From NCBI GenBank assembly GCA_963575745.1, contig CAUYUJ010018337.1, forward strand, positions 140,001-204,000: DNA of 64,000 bases, read 5' to 3'. Position numbers and translations under genes: made by a program. This document shows, one piece after another, positions 13,243 to 25,296 of this stretch (positions are counted from its first letter, which is position 1; every line of letters begins with the position of its first letter). This stretch comes from Prorocentrum cordatum (lineage: Eukaryota; Sar; Dinophyceae; Prorocentrales; Prorocentraceae). The notes under the pieces are model-generated. The model had not been told where the DNA came from. It worked only from the letters and a program-made list of their open reading frames with translations, and did not search any database.

Positions 13243-14343
13243 TCAAATCAGGAAAAAAACAATGAATGGCCTAATTTGCCGGTCTCCCATGCGAGGAGGA
13301 TGGCGAAGAGCTGGACGCAGTGGAACTCTCTGTATTCGATCGACAAGTGCTGAAACGCAAGTGACTGGATGGCGTGTGCAGCGCAGAACTGGCCGCGAAC
13401 ACGCCCCCCCCTCCTGGGAATCGAGGACTTGCCGATCCGAGACGCGCGCGACTATTGGCCCCCATGCGAGCGACTGCGCGAAGAAGTACTGTCTGAGGTA
13501 GCTGAACGAAGGCTGGATTTCCCCTGGCACCGTGGCGAGCGCAGCAGCGCCCACGGCGTCGGCGCGCTCGTTGGAGACATCGTACCGCAAGAGAGCGTCG
13601 CACTGGGGCCACACCGTCCTCTGGGCGCGGTCGTGGGTCTTCAAGAAGAAGAGGTTGTCGATCTCGTCGTCCACAATCAGGAACTAGAGCACGCGAGATC
13701 CGATGTGCCCCAGCTGCCAGCGCTGGGCGCCGATTGCGTACTGGTGCCAGTGACCCTTGCACGTCTGCCTCAGTTGCCAAAGCCCACAACGGTTGGCTCT
13801 CGTGGCGGTAGGAGGTAGAAACTGGCGCGCACTTGTAACTGCTGCTGATTATTCCGAGCGTGTCGCAACAGGCCCGTAGACTTTGCCGCGTCGCGGAAAC
13901 GCTTGGCCACGGAATCTGAACTGAAAACACAGCCGAAGCTCTCGGAATGATTCTAGCTTCGAATGTAATTCTATTCATTCGACTCTGAGTGTTTCAGCAC
14001 AGGCGTCCAGCACACACTTCCAAAGCGGCCGAAGAAAACCATCGACCAATATCTGCTTGCGGTATCCGTGCTGCTCGTCTTCACCGACCCTACTCGTGGC
14101 GGAACCTGACGATGCCGGCGCAGTCACAGCACGGGGCAAAGCCTGCTGCTGGGCCGCGCCGAGCTGGGCTAGCTTGCTCTCAACAGTCTGGAACCTGGCG
14201 TCTGGCGACATTGGAGACCCGACAATCTGGGCGACCTCTGCAGCCTGCGTCTGCGCAGACTGCGATCGCTTCGCTGTCAAGTGAATGATGTGCTCTTGCT
14301 TGCGGTCGGCGTCCACGCGAACTGCTTGTACAGAGTCGGCCAT
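13243..14343 (-). pseudogene. broken protein-coding remnant, unknown family
   Basis: Two minus-strand pieces look coding. The upstream piece (14343 to 13975, 122 codons from an ATG) has an alternating charged/Gln pattern like a coiled coil, then 'SRVGEDEQHGYRKQILVDGF' and ends 'LRPLWKCVLDACAETLRVE'. The downstream piece (from about 13760) reads 'HWHQYAIGAQRWQLGHIGSR', then an in-frame TAG, then 'VDDEIDNLFFLKTHDRAQRT' and continues to 13243. The style resembles hypothetical proteins linked to dinoflagellate retroelements, but I cannot name a family. The stop and the lack of one continuous frame make it a probable relic, or a gene whose introns I cannot see. Confidence 0.45.
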
Positions 14344-14349
14344 CCTCCG

Positions 14350-15220
14350 CTCGCTGAAGGCGAAGCGGGTTGTCTGGGGGTCGACCTAACGGAAGAAGGA
14401 GTTCAGCCGAGACGGGTTCTTATCATCAGCATGTGCACTGCGCCCCGAATGTGGGCAAGAGTCAGACCTCCTGCTGCCAGACGGGAAGGCGAAGGGGTAT
14501 GAGAAAATTGACGGCACTTCCCCACTTTCTTGCAACCTGGAGGTCCCATGGTCGATCCCGAATTACTTACCCGAGACTGACGATGCAGACGCTCGAGTGG
14601 CGCAGCCGTACACGCTGTTACCATGATAAGTCGAGGAGCGAACCTGCACGAATGGATTCGACCAAACCCCAGAACAGAGGTACCCGCGGGGTCGCCAGGG
14701 AACCCTAGCATCTTGAACCAAAATCGTGACGATTCAACAGCCCAGGGAAGAGAGGAGGAGGAAGTAGGAGGATGCCGAACAGCCGCAGTTGGAGCTGGAG
14801 TGGCAGGGGCGGGAGGGATAGGAGGACCATGGAAGGCGGACGATGGGACAAGAGGGGGGCGACAACGATGAACAGGACTCGGATCCAGAAAAGTCCCGCG
14901 CCGCGCTGCGGCGGGGGTGCCATTCTTATCGACTGGAGCAAACCGCCGATCATAACAGGAGGAATACGCTGTGGCGGCAGCACCGTCTTGAAGGACCGAA
15001 AACGACTGGATTGACAAAACACGTCGTACATACAAATGTTTGACGTCCTGCGTGTGAGAAATACGCGGAAGGGGGCAAGCCCCGCCGCGGCCATCCGTAA
15101 GGGAGAAAGGAGGGCAATACTCAGATTCGGTAGTAGTGAAGGAGCCAGGAGGAAAGGGAGGGGGAGCCAGAGAGAGGGAGGGGAGGGGAGAGACAGAGGG
15201 GTTCCTGCTCCCTCCTCCTG
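14350..15220. other. spacer, no gene seen
   Basis: Mixed sequence becoming purine-rich on the plus strand after about 15100. No supported coding region. Confidence 0.35.
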
Positions 15221-15360
15221 GTGCTCCTCACACTCCCTCGCGCCGCTCCTCATCTTCCTCCCATCCTCCTCCTCCCCATCCCTCTTCTTCTACTCCTCCC
15301 CCCCCACCTTCCTCGTTGCCCTCCTGCTCCACCTCCTCCTCCTCCTCATCCTCACGGCCC
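15220..15360. repeat. CCT-rich tract
   Basis: Degenerate TCC/CTC repeats. With the GGA tract at 15558-15650 it forms two complementary simple-repeat arms. Confidence 0.8.
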
Positions 15361-15557
15361 TTCCCCCGGGGGGGAGGGGAGGGGGAGCCAGGAGGAGGAA
15401 GGGATATGATGTGCCTTCTCTGCCCGTCCAGAGGCTCGCCGGAATCGAGGCCACCTCGCTTTCGCGACTGCGCGCGACAAATGGCTGCCTGGTCTCGCGC
15501 CCCTGAGGGTGGCATCGCCTGTTGCCAATGACGGCCGCCGCTGGCGCCTGCCCCTCT

Positions 15558-15652
15558 GGAGGAGGAGGAGGAGGAGGAGGAGGAGGAGGAGGAGGAGGAG
15601 GAAGAGGAGGAGGAGGAGGAGGAGGAGGAGGAGGAGGAGGAGGAGGAGGGGT
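15558..15652. repeat. GGA trinucleotide microsatellite
   Basis: About 30 GGA/GGAGGA units with one AAG interruption. The minus strand reads as a CTC/TCC run. Confidence 0.95.
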
Positions 15653-15802
15653 GGGCACCCCGACCGGTTCTTGAATGAGCCGGTCGGGGCGCACACCCCG
15701 GGGGAGGGCTCGAGCTCGGGCAGGGGCTGCGCCGCAGCCTGGACTCCCATTGGCAAACGGACACGGCGCAGACCTGGGCGGCGTCCAGATGGCAGGCAGC
15801 AG

Positions 15803-16139
15803 TGAAAGGGCCCAGGGACACACTAATGAATACTCCAGATTTCGTAGTAAAAGGGAGGGGGTCTGGACCCTCCAAGACAAGCCATTTCAGACCTCCCCCG
15901 TGGGAGAACCCTCCAAAACATCGTCCCCAGACCCCCCCAGGCCCTCCAAGATAGCCTGCAAGAGACCCCCCCCGAAATGAGACCCCCTCCCTTTTATTTC
16001 GAAATCTGGAGTATCCATATTCCTTATATGTTTCTCATAGTTTCTGAATTTCGTCTTCCCCCCACCTCCCATATCTTCCCATGTTTGCCTGGGGATCGAC
16101 GACTGATTGTGTCTGTGTGCTCGTCCCTCCTGAAACAGT
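15803..16139. mobile_element. dispersed element family M4, copy b (interrupted)
   Basis: The left end 'gtgaaagggcccagggacacac' and the right part 'gtcttccccccac...ggggatcgacgactgattgtgtctgtgtg...ccctcctga' match the other M4 copies. The middle is displaced by the M5 element at 15831-16013. Confidence 0.7.
15831..16013. mobile_element. MITE-like element family M5, nested in M4
   Basis: 183 bp. The left end TACTCCAGATTTCG followed by 'aaaagggagggggtct' is mirrored on the right by 'agaccccctcccttttatttcgaaatctggagta', an inverted repeat of about 35 bp with few mismatches. Only one copy was found here. Non-coding. Confidence 0.85.
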
Positions 16140-16535
16140 TACGACGAGTCCACGCTGCGATAACGAATGGACTGGCAGGAAATGTGTGACTGAACGCCCC
16201 ACTCAAAGATATCACACCCGCCCCAAAGTTCGCGACTCCATGCAACTGTGCCGACTGGCTGCGACAAGGAAACGCACTATGCAGAGCACGGCTGTTCACA
16301 CAATGATTCTTCCCTTCGAAATCCTCCGCATCCATCCTCTCCCTGACGCAATCGTGAGGGAGGGACGGTTCGCACCACTATAAGGACAAGTACAGGGCAA
16401 AGCATTGACCGAAGGTGCTTGGCCAACCCAAGGTTCATGAATTAATCATGCTGGTCAGCAGGTATCACGGCCCATGAGGAAGATGAAGAGGAGGACGACG
16501 AGGAGGACGAAGACAAAGATGGGAGGGGAAGGGGA

Positions 16536-16605
16536 AACGGATAGGAGGAGGAGGAGGAGGAGGAGGAGGAGGAGGAGGAGGAGGAGGAGGAGGAGGAGGA
16601 GGGGG
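16536..16605. repeat. GGA trinucleotide microsatellite
   Basis: Pure GGA units inside a wider purine-rich block that runs from about 16475 to 16735 and is followed by a C/T-rich block. Confidence 0.95.
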
Positions 16606-16840
16606 ATGAGGCGGGAGGGCTGGAGGGAGGTGCGAGGGGGCAAGGGGGCGAGGGAGAAGGACGAGCAGCAGCTCAAGGAGAAGGAATGGGGGGCAGGAGG
16701 GGGAGAGCGTAGAAAGGGGAGGGAATGGACATCCCCTTTCCTCTCTTCATCTCGGCTCCCCTCCCCCTCTCCCTCCCCTCCGCACCCCTTTCTTCCTCCC
16801 CAGTGTCCCCTCTTCCCGCCCCGTTCGCCCCCCCTGTTCC

Positions 16841-17005
16841 TGAAGGGGCACTGGGACACACGAAGAAACACACACACACAAATAACAATATTCCTCATAT
16901 TTTCCAACACTTTCTGGATTTCCGTCTTCCCCCCATGTCCTAGAGTTTCCAATCTTTTCTTGGGAATCGACGATTGATTGTGTCTGTGTGTTTTCCCTCC
17001 TGAAT
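16841..17005. mobile_element. dispersed element family M4, copy c
   Basis: Uninterrupted copy. It begins TGAAGGGGCACTGGGACACA and ends 'gtctgtgtgttttccctcctga'. The same internal blocks occur in the same order as the 6.7-kb and 30.9-kb copies. Confidence 0.75.
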
Positions 17006-18480
17006 TTCCCCCTTCAGCCCCTCTCCCCTCCCATCTCTCTCTCGTGGCACTGCCACTTCCCAAGTGAGACGAGCGAGAGCGAGAACGACATAGACCGCAA
17101 GCAAACTCACGCGGCACTACACGAAGGAGAACGGGACTGTGCGACACCAGGTCACCACCGCCCGCCGCCAAACTCAGCCCAAAGCCTGCGAGGCGCGGGT
17201 GGGCGACCCAACCCCCTCTCGTAACCCGTCAAGCAAAACACCCACACATGACCATACAATACACCAGAATCGCATACACGCTAAACGGCACAAATGATGG
17301 CACAACTTGATTTCAACGTGAGCATAAGTTCGATTAGTCGAAATGCGCCTCGCAGCATTGATACATGCACGTGGCGCTGCTCAACAACGCTGCCAGACAC
17401 TGCGCACAACCATGGTGCAATCAAACTTCCGGAACATTACGACTCACGAGTGCGATGATAGCCATGACTGTGTCTGCCTCGCATCAACTGTGCATGCGCT
17501 GATGCTCGAAACCTAGATCGCAAACACGACTGCCCGCATGTCAACAGAAACAGAGCCCATGGATGTACAACAATTCGCTGGCATGGGACACCAGAGTGCG
17601 ATGGGCCCCTCAATAATACCCTAAAAACTCATCCTGCGAAGCATGAGCATGGTAGGGCCTTTTTCATCTTGTCCTCGAAGCTCGTCATGTTATCTCTAAC
17701 CTGTAAGTACGCGCCGCAATTACTGGACTACGCCACGCCATTGGCTACATAGTGTCTTTTCTCATCGTTCTGCAAACAAGGTGCGTTCACTTGAAATTCG
17801 CACATCGCGTGATGGTGCACCAACCAAGCAAGAAATATGCGAGACGAACGGATGATCCATAGTGGCATACGCTGGAAACGAATCGCTTCAACCAGGTACC
17901 AACCATTCTAATCAACGGCATGAAAGCTCTCGCATCTGCAACCGTTTTGCTCTGGCGACTGTCCCTTTTCGAACTTATTTCTGGTGGTGCTCGGGGGTGT
18001 TCGGTTGGAACCTTTTGACATTGGACAGCGTCGTTGCAAAATTGCCGCAATGATCTTGTATGGATGCGCAACCGAGGCCTCACCTTCGATGAAGCCCAAC
18101 CCCGCAATGTCCCTGGCCGCACGCAAGCCACTGCGGAGCGCAATCGGAAATTGGGGCCCCCACCGACGGAGCGACTGAGAAATGACTATCCCTCGTCATC
18201 GTCACGCAGGCGCGGCTAAGCCCAGACCATTAGGGCGGAACCGCACACGAACCACACCCTCCACGTATCCCCCCGTACCCTTCACCCCGACAAGCTGTTT
18301 GAAAACGATCGCAAAAAGGATGGACGACGGGGGACTGGGAGAGGGAGGCGGACTCAGATCCCCGATGGTGTGACGTATCCCAAGTATCCCGACGCTAGTA
18401 AAGGTTCGAAGAAAGGTTGACAATCATCCTGGCGAAGGACCCAATCATACCGTCGTTGTGGGTATCCCCTTTCGGTGGAT
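17006..18480. other. spacer of lower GC, no gene seen
   Basis: The least repetitive stretch of the left half. Minus-strand frames around 17787-18143 are open for up to 118 codons but I see no domain. Nothing else is supported. Confidence 0.35.
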
Positions 18481-18489
18481 CTCCTTATG

Positions 18490-19115
18490 TGGCCCCGAGG
18501 CGTGTGAAGAATGTGCCGAAATGAGGCGGGGCCGCTATGCGGGTGCTGTTACCCGAGCCTGAGGTAGATCCTCGTGGGTTCACGAAACGTGCGAGGGATT
18601 TCCGAAACGGGGCTTGGGTAGAGCTTCCTGTGGGGCACCGGATTGTGTGACGGGTGTGCCGAAACGGGAGTGGCGCCCACATGCGGGGCTTCGTCGCTGG
18701 GACCCTGGGTGGAGATCCCCATGTGGCCAGGAAACGCGTGAGGGGCGTGCCGAAAAGAAGGTGACGGCCACATGTAAGCTGCGCCACTGGAACCTTGGGT
18801 GGAGCTCCCGATGGGGCCACGACACGTGCGAGGGGTGTGCCGAAACAATCGTGACGCCCGCATGCGGGCTGCGCCGGTGGAACCTCAGGTGAGCTCCCTG
18901 TGGGGTGTGCCGAAACAGGCGTGATGTCCACATGCGGGCTGCGGCTGTGGGACCTCATGCGGAGCCCCCTGGGGGGCCGCGAAACGTGGAGGAATGTGCC
19001 GAAGCAGGGTTGTGACGCCCACATGCGGCCTGCGGCAGTGGGACCTTGCGCGGAGCTCCCTGGAGGGCAACGGATTGTGTGACGCCCACATGCGGCCTGC
19101 GCCGGAGGGGCCTTA
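18490..19115. repeat. minisatellite, ~90-110-bp units
   Basis: Five to six imperfect units, each with 'cacatgcgggctgcg', 'tgggacct', 'gagctccc.tggggccac' and 'gaaacgtg.gagg..tgtgccgaaac'. The minus strand is open through most of it with a repeating 'VSAHP/FGTP' type peptide. This reflects unit length near a multiple of three and is not evidence of a gene. Confidence 0.8.
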
Positions 19116-19639
19116 GCTGGAGACTCCAGGAGTCCAACTCACTGTGTCCAAGTCCCCGATCTCTAGATTGAGCGGCTGCACGGCCTCGTGCAAGTCTGTC
19201 TGGGATACACCGTGGGCCTTGATCGCGGTGAAGTCTTGGCGAATCGGCTCCACTTGTTTGTTCAAGATGCTCTTCAGCATGGTCGCTGTCAAGGCCCTGG
19301 CGCTACACCAACGACGGAAGCTTCATGTTGGCGTTGGCGCTGAGAACGGTCGTGGTCATCATCATCCATGCTGTTCAGCGGGCTTGCAGGACGGGCGGTC
19401 TTCTGCTTGCCTTGCGATACCAGCGGTGACTTCGGAGAGGATGTAGGTGGCTGCGAGGGATCCTGGAATAGCTGCCTGACAGCGGTACTTGGCGCGCTTG
19501 GAAAAAAAAACGCAGAAGATATTAAGATCGACGTGGTATGGATATCCAGGAGAGGCGAAACGCAATCTGATATCGTTCCGATAAAAGCCGCCAAACGTTG
19601 GTACGTCTTGAGCCAAGCTTCAAACGAAATCCGCAAGGT

Positions 19640-20920
19640 CACAAAGACCACACATCCGACAAATCCCACACATCCAACAAGCCGCACAAGTCTTTCCAGG
19701 TCCCGTAAATCCCACAGGTACCTCACGTCCCACAGGTTCCACAGGTCCCCACAGGACCGACATGCCCCACACGTCTCAGAGGACCCAGACGTCCCGCAGG
19801 TCTCACAGGTGCCACAGGTGCTACAGGTGCCATCAGTCCCACAGACCCCCACAATCCCACAAGTCCCACGTGTCGCACGGGCGACAGGTCCCGCAGGGCT
19901 TACAGGCCGCACAGATCCCACAAGTCCTTCTTCAGGTCCCGCAGGCCTCACAGATCCTACAGGTCCCACAGGTGTCGCAAGTCTCACAAGTCCCACAGGC
20001 CACGGAAGTCCCAAAAGTCCAACAGGTCCCACAAGTCCCGCAAGTCCCACAAGTCGCACTGGAGCACAGTTCCGACATGCCCCACAGGTCCCACAGGACT
20101 CGCAGGTCTCATCAGTCCCACAGTTCTCACACGCTCCACAAGTCCCACAGGTCCCACGGTCCCACCTGTCCCACGTGCCCCACAGGTACCACAGGTGCCA
20201 CGCAGTCCAGAGGTCCCACACAAGTCCCACAAATCCCGCAGGTCGCACACGCCGCACATGCCCACGACGGCTCAACACGTCTCGCAAGTCTCGCAGTTCC
20301 CACAGGTCCCGTGGGTCCGACAGGTCGCACAAGGTCATAGCTCTCACTTCCCAGCTGCCCCACAGGCCCCACAGGTCTCGCAGGTCCCACCAACCACAGA
20401 GGTCCCCCAGGTCCCGCAGGTCCCACAGGTCACGCACGTCCAAGGCTCCTACCTGCCCCCAAAGTCCCACAGGTCTCGCAGGTCTCACAGCCCACAGAAG
20501 TCCCCACATGTCTCACATGTCCCATGTGTCCCTCAGGCCCCAAAGTCCCACGTGTCGCACGGGCGCCACATGTCCCACAACGCATACAGGCCGTAAAGGT
20601 CCCGTAATTCCCACAAGTCCCACGGGCCCGAGAAGCGCCACCGGCCCCACAAGTGCGCCAGGTTCCACAGGTCCCAGGGGCTCCACATGTCCCGCGGGTC
20701 GTACAGACCGCACAAATCTCGCAGGCCCCACAGGTCTCACAGATTCCACCAGTCCCACAGGTCTCAGAAGGCGCTCACGTTCCACAGGTCCCACGGGCCT
20801 CACAGGTCCCACAGGTCCCACAGGTCCCACGGGTCGCTTCAGCTGCACAGTGTTTACTTGCCCAAGAGTCCCACAGGACCCAAAGGCCCCACGGATCCCA
20901 CAAAATCTTTGCTGTCACTG
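19640..20920. repeat. minisatellite, 9/12-bp units of CCACAGGTC type
   Basis: About 1.28 kb of CCCACAGGTC / TCGCAGGTC / CCCACAAGTC units. The plus strand stays open for 544 codons (19368-21002), giving VPQVPQ, SHRSHR or GPTGPT peptides according to frame. The minus strand is open too, so no frame is favoured. Confidence 0.9.
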
Positions 20921-21149
20921 GGGTGCTTTGCTGGGGTTCATGCCGCACCGGGGACCCCTAAAGGTCTCGACCCATTGCCTGAGAGTGGACTGTCATCCTT
21001 AGTTGATTGTTTAACGGCCCAAGGTCCCGCAACCGTTCCCAGAAACCTAGATTACGCGATGCGTATGCGTTGGCTTCTCTACGCGATGCGACTATTTATA
21101 TGACCGCTCCATATAAAAGAACACGTTGCGAGGACAATATACTCTGCTG

Positions 21150-21730
21150 GACCTGCCAACCCACGAAAGTGGTGACAATTGCGCAGATCGCAGCCTCTCA
21201 GGGAGCCGCGAGTTCTGGCGTGACAACCACCTCCCAGGAGCCCACGAAAGTGGCGATAATGGTACAGTTCGCAGCCTCCCAGGAAGCCGCGAGTTCTCGC
21301 GAGACTACCGCCTCCGCAGGATATCCCAGGATCCCGAGAAAGAGGCGACGATTGCGGAGGTCACAACCTCCCAGGTAGCCGCGAGGTCTCGCGTGACTAC
21401 CGCCTGCGCTGCACCTCCCAGGAGCCCACGAAAATGACAACACTTGCACAGGTCGCAACCTCCCAGGGAGCAACGAGTTTTCGCGTGAATGCCGCCTCCG
21501 ATGCATCTCCGAGGATCCTACGAAAATGGCGACAGTTGCGCAAGTCGCAACCTCCCAGGGAGACACGTGACTACCGCCTCCGCAGGATATCTCAGGAGCC
21601 CGAGAAAGAGGCGACGATTGCGCAGGTCGCAACCTCCCAGGTAGCCGCGAGGTCTCGCGTGACTACCGCCTCATCTGCACCTCCCAGGAGCCCACGAAAG
21701 TGGCGTCAGTTAAGCAGTTCGCAGCCCCCC
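21150..21730. repeat. minisatellite, ~85-90-bp units
   Basis: About six units sharing 'cgca..tcgca.cctcccagg.agc', 'cgcgtgactaccgcctc' and 'cccacgaaa.tggcg'. Unit order is irregular and two units carry a 'ggatatcccagga' variant. Confidence 0.8.
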
Positions 21731-21739
21731 AATAAGAAA

Positions 21740-22835
21740 GGCACGAGCAAGGGAGGCACTGAGGCAGGAGGAGGGGGGAGGAGGTAGGAGGAGGTAGGAG
21801 GGGGAAGAGGAATGGGGAAGAGATGGAGACCACAGTGCTCTGCTCAAAGCGAGGACTAACACACAGGAGGAATGGGAAAGACTTCCCGTCTTGATTTTGT
21901 CACGACGCGCGGGATCGGGGGAGGAAGGGGAGGTGAGAGGGAGGAGGGGAGAGGCTGGAGGGAGGGAGTCAACCTCCCCCCTTGGCCTTCACGAGGAGTC
22001 CCAGAGTCCGGCGACCGATGGGTGCCCTGATCGCTGAGAAGATCGTGGGCCGTCTGCTTCGCCTCGGTAGAGGTGCATGAAGATCTGACCCTCGAGCACA
22101 CATACTTTCACAGTGAAGCCATGAGGCGGACCGATAGGTAGGGACTGGCTCAAGAGGGGAACATCGAGCTGGAATCGGCGATACAGTCGCCGATAGATCG
22201 GGGATAGGCTCTCAGTAGTGAATCCGCTCGTTCCTGGGCGGAGTGGGCTATCGGGTCCCTATCGGCGACCACTACGCGGTTTGTGCTCGTTGCGACCCCC
22301 TGGAGCCTATCCCCCCTTTACTGTTGCCACTGAACCAAGACCTCTGAAGGATGGCTTCCGTTGAATCCTGAGAGCTTGCAAAAATCTCAGCTTCGGGAGG
22401 GCACTGCTGGATCATGAGGCCATCAACCCAGGAAAAGAAACGGGACCTCTGACCTCTGGGCTTAGGTTGAAAGAAATCAAAACATCGGAGGTCTGGTCTG
22501 GAGGCTCCTTCACCGGATGCTCCTGATCCCGTCAACCCCTTTACGGCCCCTCCTCCTCTTCATGCTCACGCTCCTCTTCCTCCTTCGCCACCAACCCCTT
22601 CCCTTGCTCCTTCTGGGGTCCTCCTTCCGATGACACTGGGGGCCATTTCGGAGTGGAGGGGGCACGATGTCGCCAGATCGACGATCGGGTCCGTGGAGAG
22701 TCCGCGAGCAGACCAGCAGACTGACGAGGCCGAACCCCGCCGTGCCCTCCGCAGGGGGCGAGGCAGGCAGGTCCTCGAAGGCACGGCTCCGCGCCGTGGA
22801 CTGCAAACGAAGCTCTCCCTCTCCGACGAGTCGAC
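21740..22835. other. spacer, no gene seen
   Basis: A purine-rich start (21740-21830) is followed by mixed sequence. No supported feature. Confidence 0.35.
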
Positions 22836-22839
22836 GAAT

Positions 22840-23031
22840 CGGGCCGGGCGAAAGGGGGGATAGCAAAGGGGTGGTTTGAGAATCTGCTCACGTAGCTAAT
22901 CTTCCGGGTGCCTCCCGGCGCTGGATGCAGCCATGTATCGAGGAATGGGCCCCTCGGTGGGGCCGCAACCAGCTGCATGCAGCAGATTTCGTAACCCCCC
23001 CTTTCCCAATTCCCCCCTTTCGTCCGGCCCG
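22840..23031. mobile_element. MITE-like element family M9, copy a
   Basis: 192 bp with ends CGGGCCGGGCGAAAGGGGGG and CCCCCCTTTCGTCCGGCCCG, almost perfectly inverted. The interior shares 'cagc..catgtatcga.gaa.gggcc' and 'cagca.atttcgta.ccc' with the copy at 23721-23908. Confidence 0.85.
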
Positions 23032-23230
23032 AACGAGGAGGCGGGTGGAGGGAGGGGGTGAGGAATGGGAGGGGAAGGGGAAGGAGAGGGGGGGGAGGAG
23101 GAAGAGGAGGAGGGGGTGGAATGGGGAGAAGGGGATGATGGGGCAGGACGGGGAGGATGAGGAAGTGGAGGAGTGGGAAGGGGAGGAGGATGAGGAGGGG
23201 GAGGAGGGAGAAGGTGAGTAGGGTAGGAAG
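23032..23230. repeat. purine-rich GGA/GGGA tract
   Basis: Degenerate G/A-rich simple sequence directly right of M9 copy a. Confidence 0.7.
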
Positions 23231-23720
23231 GGGGGTCGGGAGAGGAAGCGAGAGGGGAGAGGTGCAGTAAAAAGGAGGAGGGGTAGCGGTTAGGGAAAAC
23301 AGGAGGGGGAAATGAGGGACGCGACGGCTACGGATGTTCAATCCAATTCCTCGACCTCGATCGCAATATGTCCCGACCAGGTTTCGCACGGCCCCGCCAT
23401 CCTATCTCGTCGCGATCTCTTTCGCGAGCAAAGCAGGGGCATGAGGTGGATGAGAAGTAGGGATGAGGATGAGCGATGAGGGAGGGGAGGAGAGATGTCA
23501 AGTGGTGAGGCGGACTAGTGAGAAGGAGGAGAGATTGGGGATGGCAGGGGAGGATTCACCAAGGAGAACTATGGGGGGAGGTTTTCGGAAGCTGCTGGAT
23601 GCGAGTTAGTGTTGCCCGAGGTTTTCTCTGAGGTTAGAAGAATTGGCATATCTCGAGACGGCTTGTTCCGAGCAAGGCCCTGCCAACATCTTCCAGGCTC
23701 GCGTGTCGCGTCGTGCGAAT

Positions 23721-23908
23721 CGGGTCGGACAAAAGGAGGGGGTTAGTAAAAGCGGCGTGGAGGAATCAGCTCTCGTAGTGTCTGAGTTTCCCAGCGTCTC
23801 AGGGCGCCGTGTATCGATGAAAGGGCCAAGCGGCGTGGCCTAAACCAGCAACACGCAGCAAATTTCGTACCCCTCTCCTTTCCCTTATGCCACCCTTTCG
23901 TCCGACCC
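23721..23908. mobile_element. MITE-like element family M9, copy b
   Basis: 188 bp with ends CGGGTCGGACAAAAGGAGGG and 'ccaccctttcgtccgaccc'. More diverged than copy a but with the same internal order. Confidence 0.75.
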
Positions 23909-24515
23909 TCCTCTCACCGGGCCCTCCAAGACGCGTCCAGCCGTGGCGACAGTGCTGTGCCACGAGGGCCCGAATGCAAGCAGGTCATGAAATTATGTAC
24001 CTAGGCATTGCCCATCCGCCTCTCGCGTCAGTCAACTACCCATCTATGCCGTGGACGATAGTCATGTTCTCCTGCAACCCATGGCCGAGCTCCTCCGGCG
24101 TAAAGTGAAGGCTACAACCGGACGAGTCTGACAATCGAACGGGGTCACCTCGTGGGCATGATGAAGGGCCGATAAGACGAACGAAAAGACATTCAAACTG
24201 GACTCAGAGTCTATAACGCCGGATGGCTCCAGCTTCAGCCATATTGAGCAGGATCAGGTTGCGCTGAGCCAGGTTCGAGCGAACAGCACCAAGGAAGTGC
24301 CAGGGCTGATGACTTACCCCACCAGCCTTCTGTGTAGCTGGTCTAGTGAGTTCCCAAGCCCGTTCTTCTCCTTCGCGGAGATGCTTATCTTCATTTGAGG
24401 GGCAACGGAAGGAGGGGGACTGACTCAGGGAGGGAGCATTGAGCTGGAATCCGTTTTCGTTTTGTTGCTGGGTTCCCCCGTTGTCTTCGTTCCGCCTTTG
24501 CTGCAACACTACAGC

Positions 24516-24685
24516 GGAGGCCAGTCCACAACAAACCTCCCACAAGAAACCCAACCCTGAGGCCCCAAGACGTCCATCGATGTTTGGTGTGGGAACGTCA
24601 CACTTTCCATCGCAAAGCAATCGAAACTCAAGAAACCCAGGGCACTCTCGAGGCAAGCAAGGTGCTTCTTGGCATGGGCCTCCAC
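24516..24685. mobile_element. MITE-like element family M11, copy a
   Basis: 170 bp, about 80% alike to 29216-29388 with no evident length change. The minus strand is open through both copies and gives nearly the same 57-residue peptide, including 'SMDVLG.QGWVSCGRF.VDW'. The ends in copy b (ACAGTGGAG / CTCCACTGT) are inverted, so I treat it as a mobile element and not an exon, but the alternative is listed under findings. Confidence 0.55.
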
Positions 24686-25158
24686 ACCAGAACGAAAACG
24701 GCCCACGAAATCGCCCACACACCGCCTTACCTCGCGCCCTGCTCAGCTCGACTCCCCCGAGCGCGGTGGCCATGTTCCCCTCGCCGACTCGGTCGACACG
24801 GGGGGCCGCGCGAGAGCGGGCGACATGTCCTGCCCCAGCGCCGCCCGCCCCCTCACCGAGCAATCGAACACGGGACCGCGCGCGAACACCTTCCCTTCGC
24901 CGGGTGCAAGCGCCCGCCCGCCTCAACACGCACCATGCGCCAACCTCGGTTCTTCTCTTGCGGGAGAGAGGGCGGAAGCGGGCGGGCTCCGCTGACTCGA
25001 TCCACTGGTTCACTTGATCCTGCTCCCCTTCTCCCCGGGTCTGGGCGAGGAAGGGCCGCGAGTTGCTAGAACGTCGAAGATTGCCCTGAATGACTCCAAG
25101 ACGGGTCGGTCCAGGGAGCCCAAGATGGCCTCCGATATCCTCAATATGGCGCAATATA

Positions 25159-25296
25159 CGAGCGCGTTCCATTACTCGCAAAGTACTCGCAAATGGCCTG
25201 GGAACCGCCGCGGGGGATCTACGATATACATCGAAGCAGGCATGTGTTTTTCGGACGTTTGCGAGTAGGCACTTTGCGAGTAGTGGAACGCGCTCG
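25159..25296. mobile_element. MITE-like element family M10
   Basis: 138 bp with long inverted ends: 'cgagcgcgttcca' plus 'tactcgcaaagtactcgcaaa' on the left, and 'tttgcgagtaggcactttgcgagtag' plus 'tggaacgcgctcg' on the right. Almost the whole element folds as one hairpin. Confidence 0.85.
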
